Origin: a bacterium
GTDB taxonomy: Bacteria; Pseudomonadota; Alphaproteobacteria; Rhizobiales; Xanthobacteraceae
Direction of reading: 5' to 3'
Length of the DNA: 5,668 nucleotides
NCBI GenBank assembly: GCA_029946075.1
Contig: JAQSDT010000197.1
Span: 1-5,668, forward strand
The notes under the pieces are model-generated. The model was not told where the DNA came from. It saw nothing but the letters and a program-made list of their open reading frames with translations, and ran no database searches. The position numbers were made by a program, and so were the translations under genes. Shown here one piece after another: positions 1 to 3,994 of the stretch; the stretch's first letter is position 1, and each line of letters begins with the position of its first letter.

Positions 1-54
1 GCCTATTATCCGGAATTCGCCTGGTCGCCGCTGCAGCAGGAGCAAGCCGCCTGA
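1..54 (+). CDS. C-terminal end of an unidentified gene (partial, 5' end outside window)
   Basis: Reading from base 1 in frame gives 17 residues, AYYPEFAWSPLQQEQAA, then a TGA stop at 52-54. The stop lies directly against the stop codon of the convergent flavin-protein gene, which is how the other convergent pairs in this window meet; that is the main reason to believe this frame. The fragment is too short to identify a family and I do not recognise it. The other two plus frames are also open here, so the frame choice is inferred. Confidence 0.45.
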   Translation, partial: AYYPEFAWSPLQQEQAA

Positions 55-687
55 TCACGGGGCTTGCGGGACGGGCTGGCCCTTCAATGCGGCCAGTTCC
101 GCCTCGAGTTCGGCGACGCGGGCGCCGCGTTCGGCCAGCACCCGCGCCACGTCGTCGGCGTCGAATTTCTGCGGAATGTGCTGCGGGCAGTTGGTGTCCC
201 ACGCCTGGATGCGGAACATGATCACCTGCTCGGGCCGCGCCTTGTAGCCCTTCGGCATCAAGGCTTCCGTCATCGCCGGATCGTCGTCGACCACGCGCGC
301 CTCGCCCCAGATCTTGACGCGGCGGCGATGCGCGTAGTCCATCACGAAGATATGCGCCTTCGGATTCTCCGAGAGATTGCCCTGCGTGATGTATTGCCGG
401 TTGCCGCTGTAGTCGGCGAACGCGATCGTGTTCTTGTCGAGGATTTTGATAAAACCCTTCGGCCCGCCGCGGTGCTGAATGTAGGGCTGGCCATCCGCCG
501 AGGCCGTCGAGAAATAGAAGCTGTTGGCTTCGGCCAGGAAGCCGGCGAGGTTCTCGTCGATCTCGGTGCGCCAGCCGCCACGCGCCTCGACATTGGCATA
601 GGCCTCGCGCGAGCCCTTGCGGGCCTGGATCGCCTTCACGGCCGGGGTGAAGGCAACATCGCTGGAATAGGTATGAACGTCTGACAT
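55..687 (-). CDS. Pyridoxamine 5'-phosphate oxidase (PPOX) family FMN-binding protein
   Basis: The product is a 210-aa cytoplasmic protein of the PPOX / flavin-nucleotide-binding split-barrel class. The barrel runs roughly from residue 45 to 165, with the strand pattern FYFSTASADGQPYIQHRGG, then ITQGNLSENPKAHIFVMDY, then RRRVKIWGEARVV, which is typical of the fold. Members bind FMN (some bind F420 or heme) and usually reduce small molecules or act in redox detoxification; the substrate cannot be told from sequence. Residues 178-203 (DADDVARVLAERGARVAELEAELAAL) look like a short coiled coil, perhaps for dimerisation. The ATG at 685-687 was chosen over an upstream in-frame start at 801 because AGGAGG lies 5 nt before it (693-698) and the longer version would overlap the CMD gene and add a low-complexity Arg/Pro tail. 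The gene lies 64 bp downstream of the CMD-family gene on the same strand, so co-transcription is likely. Confidence 0.88.
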   Translation of the reverse strand: MSDVHTYSSDVAFTPAVKAIQARKGSREAYANVEARGGWRTEIDENLAGFLAEANSFYFSTASADGQPYIQHRGGPKGFIKILDKNTIAFADYSGNRQYITQGNLSENPKAHIFVMDYAHRRRVKIWGEARVVDDDPAMTEALMPKGYKARPEQVIMFRIQAWDTNCPQHIPQKFDADDVARVLAERGARVAELEAELAALKGQPVPQAP

Positions 688-704
688 CTGGGCCTCCTGC
701 AATT

Positions 705-745
705 CCGTTCGAACGGGCGGGCGGCGCTCCGAGGATGCGCCGCCC
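705..745. repeat. Two adjacent palindromes between the CMD and PPOX genes
   Basis: A perfect 9-bp inverted repeat GGGCGGCGC (719-727) / GCGCCGCCC (737-745) with a 9-nt loop is followed on the minus strand by a perfect 12-bp palindrome CCGTTCGAACGG (705-716). Both lie between the CMD stop (752) and the PPOX start (687). The strong stem has no T-run after it, so it is not a textbook intrinsic terminator. It could attenuate read-through, protect the upstream mRNA 3' end, or tune PPOX expression relative to CMD. Confidence 0.6.
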
Positions 746-751
746 TCGTGG

Positions 752-1300
752 TTATGCGGCTCTGGCGGAGATCGCCGGAAAGTCGATCGCGGTCTTGGCA
801 ACTTCGTTGACGTAATTGGTGAGCGTATTCAGTGCGACGTGCAACACGATCTCGATCACCTGCGCGTCGTCGTAGCCGGCGTCCTTGACCGCCTTGATGT
901 CGGCGTCCGACACATGCCCGCGTGCGTTGACCAGCCTGGCGGCAAAGCCCACCGCCGCGTCGGCCTTCGCATCGGTCGAGTGACCGTCCCGATTGGCGGC
1001 GATTTCGGCATCGGAGAGCTTTGCGAGGTTCTTGCCGAAATAGGCGTGAGCGGACAGGCAATAGTCGCAGCCGTTGATCTCTGCCACAGCCAGCGCGATT
1101 CGCTCGCGGGTCGGCGCGGCGAGTGTGCCCTTGGCCAGCGCCCCGCTCAGGGAAAGATAGCCTTCGAGCGCAGCCGGGCTGTTGCCGACGACCCGAAACA
1201 GGTTGGGGACGGAGCCGATTTGCTTCTTCACCGCCTGCAACAGCGGCTGCGAGGCGGCGGGGGAGGTTTCGATGGAGGCGGGGGTTGGGAGCCGAGACAT
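752..1300 (-). CDS. Carboxymuconolactone decarboxylase (CMD) family, AhpD-like peroxidase-related protein
   Basis: The product is 182 aa and all-helical in character, with the AhpD catalytic signature NGCDYCLSAH at residues 76-85. Glu66, Cys78, Cys81 and His85 have the same spacing as Glu118, Cys130, Cys133 and His137 of mycobacterial AhpD, so the redox dithiol and proton relay appear intact. This argues for thiol-dependent hydroperoxidase or disulfide-type chemistry rather than true gamma-carboxymuconolactone decarboxylation. The N-terminal part, with PLLQAVKKQIGSVPNLFRVVGNSP at 19-42, is the usual lead-in of this subfamily. The ATG at 1298-1300 has AGGA at 1309-1312 (8-nt spacing); the in-frame start at 1375 lies within the AT-rich promoter region and is rejected. 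It is the first gene of a probable two-gene unit with the PPOX gene and diverges from the lysR gene, its likely regulator. The true substrate is unknown. Confidence 0.88.
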   Translation of the reverse strand: MSRLPTPASIETSPAASQPLLQAVKKQIGSVPNLFRVVGNSPAALEGYLSLSGALAKGTLAAPTRERIALAVAEINGCDYCLSAHAYFGKNLAKLSDAEIAANRDGHSTDAKADAAVGFAARLVNARGHVSDADIKAVKDAGYDDAQVIEIVLHVALNTLTNYVNEVAKTAIDFPAISARAA

Positions 1301-1384
1301 GATGTTGATCCTAATCCGCGAGCGGGGATCCGATCGCCGTGGCCTCAACATGTGATATTCCATTATTGGAAACAATTATCACAG

Positions 1385-1412
1385 TTGACACTTCATAATT
1401 GCTGATTATGAA
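1385..1412 (+). promoter_or_regulatory. Putative sigma70-type promoter of the lysR gene
   Basis: A perfect TTGACA (1385-1390) is followed after 16 bp by TATGAA (1407-1412; 4 of 6 to TATAAT). Transcription would begin near 1418-1420, almost on the ATG at 1421, giving a leaderless or nearly leaderless message. That fits the absence of any SD before this gene. The -10 overlaps the right arm of the palindrome, so a bound LysR protein could repress its own gene. Confidence 0.5.
1392..1412. promoter_or_regulatory. Probable LysR-type regulator operator (perfect 8+8 bp palindrome)
   Basis: TTCATAAT (1392-1399), a 5-bp centre TGCTG, then ATTATGAA (1405-1412): all eight pairs match. It contains the LysR-family T-N11-A core, for example T1396 with A1408. 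It sits 8 bp before the lysR start and about 90-110 bp upstream of the divergent CMD gene, where a recognition-binding site would be expected. Binding by this particular regulator is inferred. Confidence 0.75.
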
Positions 1413-1420
1413 ATAATGAC

Positions 1421-2314
1421 ATGGATCGGCTGATTGCCATGGAAGCGTTTGTCGCTGTTGCGGATCTGCGGGGCTTTGCCCCGGCGGCGCGCAAGCTGGG
1501 GATGTCGCCTTCCGGCGTGACGCGGCTGATCGCGGCGCTGGAGGAGAGGCTGGGCGCGCGCCTGTTGCAGCGGACCACGCGCTCGGTGACCTTGACCGAT
1601 GTCGGCTCGCGCTACCTGGAGCGTGCCCGCCGTATTCTCGGCGATGTAGAGGAAGCCGAAAGCTCGGCCGAGGGCGAACGTACCCGCCCCGGCGGCCGGC
1701 TGGTGATCTCGGCGCCGGTCGGATTCGGCCGTTTGCACGTCAGCCCCGTGACGTCGGCCTATCTCAAACGCTACCCGGAAGTCAGCGCCGATCTGCGGCT
1801 GTCGGATCGCATGATCAATCTGGTGGAGGAGGGCGTCGATCTGGCCGTGAGGATCGGTCACCTCCCGGACTCGACGCTGGTGGCGCGCCACGTCGGCGAG
1901 ATGCGGCGGATCGTGGTGGCATCGAAAGCATATCTGGCGGCCCGTGGCGTGCCGGAGACGCCGGCCGACGTCACGACGCACGACACTATTCACTTCGGCG
2001 CCATGACCGCCGCGCCGGACTGGCGATTTGTCAGGGACGGCCTCGAGGTCCGCGTCGCCAGTACTCCGCGGTTCACGACCAACAGCGCAGATGCCGCGAT
2101 CCAGCATGCCGAGCAAGGCGGCGGTCTGACATGGGTGTTGGCTTACCAGGCGGCGGCCTCGCTCAAGGCCGGGCGGCTCCAGGTCGTGCTCGCCGAATTT
2201 CAGAAGCCCGTGCTGCCGATCCACATCGTCTATCCGACTTCTCGGCTGCTGTCGGCCAAGGTGCGCACCTTCGTCGACCTCGTCACCGAGACGACCGACT
2301 GGCGGTTCGGCTAG
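1421..2314 (+). CDS. LysR-type transcriptional regulator
   Basis: The 297-aa product has the LysR layout. An N-terminal winged helix-turn-helix spans residues 1-60, with FAPAARKLGMSPSGVTRLIAALEERLGARLLQRTTRSVTLTD carrying the recognition helix. A linker helix follows to about 90, then a periplasmic-binding-like effector domain from about 92 (GRLVISAPVGFGRLHVSP) to the C-terminus, including GVDLAVRIGHLPDSTLVARHVGEMRRIVVAS. The domain style is that of the CrgA/DhcR-type group often found beside oxidoreductase genes. The ATG at 1421 is the first possible start, since an in-frame TGA lies at 1409-1411. No SD is visible before it, nor before Met7 at 1439. The gene diverges from the CMD-PPOX pair, its probable target, and its stop overlaps that of the convergent thioesterase gene at the CTAG palindrome (2311-2314). 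The inducer is unknown. Confidence 0.93.
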   Translation: MDRLIAMEAFVAVADLRGFAPAARKLGMSPSGVTRLIAALEERLGARLLQRTTRSVTLTDVGSRYLERARRILGDVEEAESSAEGERTRPGGRLVISAPVGFGRLHVSPVTSAYLKRYPEVSADLRLSDRMINLVEEGVDLAVRIGHLPDSTLVARHVGEMRRIVVASKAYLAARGVPETPADVTTHDTIHFGAMTAAPDWRFVRDGLEVRVASTPRFTTNSADAAIQHAEQGGGLTWVLAYQAAASLKAGRLQVVLAEFQKPVLPIHIVYPTSRLLSAKVRTFVDLVTETTDWRFG

Positions 2315-2754
2315 GCGACCTGCGCCGTCTTCGGCACCACGCGGAACGTCGCGTTGGCCCGTGCGATCACGACGCCGTCGGCCTTGATCAGACATTGCGC
2401 AAAACAGATCGTCTTGCCGGTCCTGATGACCTCGCTCTCCAGCGCCAGCCATTGTCCGACCTCGGCGCTGCCGACGAAATCGACCGCCAGCCCTATCGTC
2501 ACCAGCGACGACGCCCCACCCATCGCGTGTCCGCAGCTATGGCCCATGGCGTTGTCGGAAAGCGCAGCGATCAGCCCGCCATGGATCCGTCCCCGGCCGT
2601 TGGTATGCGGTCTCGCCAGCCGCAGCCCGATGATGACGGCCTTGTCGGTCCTCTTCGCGTAGAGCGGCTCCCACGGCTCGGTGAGCGGGCTTTTACGCAG
2701 ATTTCGTTCAAATCCCTCGGGGATATCGGCGATCGTGTCGGCATCTGTCATCAT
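2311..2754 (-). CDS. PaaI-family hotdog thioesterase with intact HGG motif
   Basis: The product is a 147-aa single-domain hotdog protein, the usual PaaI-type length. The active-site segment GRGRIHGGLIAALSDNAMG at residues 53-71 has His58-Gly59-Gly60 and, seven residues after Gly60, Asp67, matching the oxyanion-hole glycine and catalytic acid of PaaI-type acyl-CoA thioesterases. The central strands (SLVTIGLAVDFVGSA, then WLALESEVIRTGKTICFAQCLI) follow the fold. The likely role is hydrolysis of an acyl- or aryl-CoA in the cytoplasm; the specific CoA ester is unknown. Two ATGs are adjacent (2752-2754 and 2749-2751), so the protein may be 146 aa. The SD is poor (GCGAG at 2761-2765 at best). It diverges from tetR across a 174-bp gap and might share its operator. 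The 3' end overlaps lysR by 4 bp. Confidence 0.88.
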   Translation of the reverse strand: MMTDADTIADIPEGFERNLRKSPLTEPWEPLYAKRTDKAVIIGLRLARPHTNGRGRIHGGLIAALSDNAMGHSCGHAMGGASSLVTIGLAVDFVGSAEVGQWLALESEVIRTGKTICFAQCLIKADGVVIARANATFRVVPKTAQVA

Positions 2755-2823
2755 GGGGTGCTCGCGTTTTGAAGAACTCGGGTCGTCTTGAACGATCTTG
2801 ATGACGATTTCACCGCCTACAAA

Positions 2824-2856
2824 GTTTTAAACGGCATTTCGGCGGCCGTTTGAAAC
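2824..2856. repeat. 12-bp inverted repeat between the thioesterase gene and tetR
   Basis: GTTTTAAACGGC (2824-2835) and GCCGTTTGAAAC (2845-2856) pair at 11 of 12 positions across a 9-bp centre; the single exception is T/G (2828/2852). It lies just upstream of the tetR -35 element and in the presumed 5' region of the divergent thioesterase gene. It could be a second operator for another regulator or an RNA stem in the thioesterase leader. The rest of the gap (2755-2823) shows only a minor TCTTGA direct repeat at 10-bp spacing (2786 and 2796). Confidence 0.6.
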
Positions 2857-2864
2857 AGGCGGCT

Positions 2865-2893
2865 TTGACTATCTAGACCAGTCTATATAGAAT
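2865..2893 (+). promoter_or_regulatory. Sigma70-type promoter of tetR and the downstream thioesterase gene
   Basis: TTGACT (2865-2870) and TAGAAT (2888-2893) are each 5 of 6 to consensus at the ideal 17-bp spacing. Predicted transcription starts near 2900, leaving about 29 nt of leader before the ATG at 2929 and excluding the TTG at 2899 as a start. The spacer and part of both hexamers are covered by the TetR-type palindrome. Confidence 0.75.
2869..2890. promoter_or_regulatory. Probable TetR (LmrA/YxaF-like) operator
   Basis: This is a 22-bp near-perfect palindrome with the core TAGAC-CA-GTCTA (2874-2885) and outer arms CTAT (2869-2872) / ATAG (2887-2890), with one mismatched pair (2873/2886). 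The reverse complement of 2874-2891 agrees at 16 of 18 positions with the Bacillus subtilis LmrA/YxaF box as I remember it (AWTATAtAgaNYGgTCTA). Its place between -35 and -10 of the regulator's own promoter points to repression by steric blocking. The adjacent regulator being the binder is inferred. Confidence 0.8.
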
Positions 2894-2928
2894 TTGGCTT
2901 GACGGGCAAGCCTGGAGACCTTTGGGAC

Positions 2929-3534
2929 ATGTCGACACCGCCAAAGCATCGCGGCGCCATCGTGCGGGCGGCGGCGACGCTGTTCCGGCGCAACGGCTTT
3001 GCGGCCACCGGCATCAACGAGATCGCCGAGGTCTCGGGCGCGCCGAAGGGATCGCTGTATCACTATTTTCCCGAAGGCAAGGACCAGATCGCGGAAGCCG
3101 CGGTTCGCTTCGCCGGCGCCGGCGTGGTGGCGACGCTGGAAAAGCTTGCGCAGGAGCACGGCGATGCGGCCTCGATGGTCCGCGCCTATTGCAAGCTGGT
3201 GGCGGGATGGATGGCGAAGTCGGGATTTCGCGACGGCTGCCCGATCACGACCACGCTGCTGGAATCCGCGCCGCAATCGGTCGGGCTGACCGGCGCCGGA
3301 CGTGAGGCGTTCGAGCGCTGGTGTGGCGTCATCGCCGCCGCGCTGACGCGCGACGGCTTTTCGCGCGCGGAAGCGCGGCGGCTGTCGACGCTCGCCGTCT
3401 CCGCGATCGAAGGCGCGCTGATCCTGGCGCGGGTAGAGGCGAATGCGCGGCCGATCGAGGATGTCGCGCGGTCGCTTGGCGAGGTGCTGCGGAAGCCGGC
3501 ACGGCGAACGGCACGGTCCCGCAAGCGTGCCTGA
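2929..3534 (+). CDS. TetR/AcrR-family repressor, LmrA/YxaF-like
   Basis: The 201-aa product has a TetR DNA-binding domain at residues 8-55 (IVRAAATLFRRNGFAATGINEIAEVSGAPKGSLYHYFPEGKDQI), whose recognition helix covers APKGSLYHYF. The C-terminal ligand domain contains GFRDGCPITTTLLE at 99-112, a phrase typical of the LmrA/YxaF(QdoR) branch, whose Bacillus members are released from DNA by flavonoids. Whether this protein sees flavonoids, other aromatics or acyl-CoAs is unknown. The tail is very basic (residues 188-201). The ATG at 2929 was chosen because GGAG lies at 2914-2917 and the promoter predicts a start site near 2900; the in-frame TTG at 2899 has no SD. The HGG-less hotdog gene follows after 25 bp, so the two probably form an autoregulated operon. 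Confidence 0.92.
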   Translation: MSTPPKHRGAIVRAAATLFRRNGFAATGINEIAEVSGAPKGSLYHYFPEGKDQIAEAAVRFAGAGVVATLEKLAQEHGDAASMVRAYCKLVAGWMAKSGFRDGCPITTTLLESAPQSVGLTGAGREAFERWCGVIAAALTRDGFSRAEARRLSTLAVSAIEGALILARVEANARPIEDVARSLGEVLRKPARRTARSRKRA

Positions 3535-3547
3535 ACATGTCATGCGT

Positions 3548-3557
3548 GGAGGTGATC
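3548..3557 (+). promoter_or_regulatory. Unusually complete Shine-Dalgarno sequence of the second thioesterase gene
   Basis: GGAGGTGATC is a 10-nt uninterrupted complement of the usual 16S rRNA 3' end (GATCACCTCC). The core GGAGG ends 7 nt before the ATG at 3560. It fixes that start against the in-frame ATG at 3542 and predicts strong initiation independent of tetR translation. Confidence 0.85.
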
Positions 3558-3559
3558 CG

Positions 3560-3994
3560 ATGGAAGCGACGTCAACCGGCCTTGGCCGCGCCGACCTCGA
3601 AGCGTTCTTCAGGGCGCTGCCGTTCGTCCGCGAATATTCGATCGGCATCGTTTCCGTCGCGCCGGGCGAGGTCGCGATCGAGCTGCCGTTCGACGAACGC
3701 TTCTCGGGTCCGTCAGGACAATTCCCCGCGTCCATCGTCGGCACGGCCGGCGATGTCGCCGCGGTCTCATCCTGCCTGTCGATGCTGCCGCGCGGATGGG
3801 CGGTGGCGACGCTCGACTTCACCGTGAAGATGACCGGCGCCGCAAAGGGCGATCGGCTCCGGGCGAGGGGGCGCGTGCTGCAGGCCGGCCGCACCAACTC
3901 GGTCGGCGCGGCCGATATCTATATCGTCGCCGATGGCGCCGAGACGCTCTGCGGCTCGGTGCTGGCGACGACGCGGAATTTCGAGCTCAGGTAG
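3560..3994 (+). CDS. PaaI-family hotdog protein lacking the HGG motif
   Basis: The 144-aa product is a single hotdog domain of PaaI/YbgC type. Strands are recognisable in VREYSIGIVSVAPGEVAIELPFD (23-45), WAVATLDFTVKMTGAAKGDRLRARGRVLQAGRTNSVGAADIYIV (80-123) and the C-terminal GSVLATTRNFEL. In the active-site helix the segment reads GQFPASIVGTAGDVA (53-67). Aligned to the neighbouring thioesterase, His-Gly-Gly becomes Pro56-Ala57-Ser58, while the acid Asp65 is kept. It may be a divergent thioesterase using Asp65 and other residues, or a CoA-ligand-binding protein. The ATG at 3560 is set by a near-ideal SD. It is probably co-transcribed with tetR, so its substrate may be related to the TetR ligand. 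Its TAG stop directly abuts the stop of convergent pobA. Confidence 0.82.
   Translation: MEATSTGLGRADLEAFFRALPFVREYSIGIVSVAPGEVAIELPFDERFSGPSGQFPASIVGTAGDVAAVSSCLSMLPRGWAVATLDFTVKMTGAAKGDRLRARGRVLQAGRTNSVGAADIYIVADGAETLCGSVLATTRNFELR

Larger units (their letters stand above)
1301..1420. promoter_or_regulatory. Divergent control region between the CMD gene and the lysR gene
   Basis: This 120-bp gap separates two genes transcribed away from each other. The part from about 1350 to 1420 is markedly AT-rich compared with the GC-rich surroundings. It holds several inverted repeats built from ATTAT half-sites: CATTATT 1361-1367 with AATAATG 1412-1418, CAATTAT 1373-1379 with ATAATTG 1395-1401, and TTCC-N6-GGAA at 1358-1371. 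The main palindrome and the plus-strand promoter are listed separately. I could not place a convincing -35/-10 pair for the CMD gene, which would fit dependence on an activator. Confidence 0.75.

Noticed and set aside
64..684. Long open frame on the plus strand opposite the PPOX gene
   Set aside because: It is a GC-rich shadow of a well-supported gene: composition is rich in Arg, Val and Leu without domain motifs, and it has no SD.
719..745. Intrinsic terminator between the CMD and PPOX genes
   Set aside because: The stem is strong but no T-run follows on either strand, so it is reported only as a stem-loop.
688..801. N-terminal extension of the PPOX protein
   Set aside because: It would overlap the end of the CMD gene and ignore a perfect AGGAGG before the ATG at 687.
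839..1405. Plus-strand open frame opposite the CMD gene
   Set aside because: It mirrors the CMD coding frame, shows Gly/Arg-rich low-complexity protein, and runs into the divergent promoter region.
1406..2452. 348-aa minus-strand open frame opposite lysR
   Set aside because: The LysR frame has clear domain motifs; the opposite frame is Arg/His/Gln-rich without recognisable domains.
2899..2928. TTG start adding 10 residues to the TetR protein
   Set aside because: No SD precedes it, and it coincides with the predicted transcription start near 2900; the ATG at 2929 has GGAG at a workable distance.
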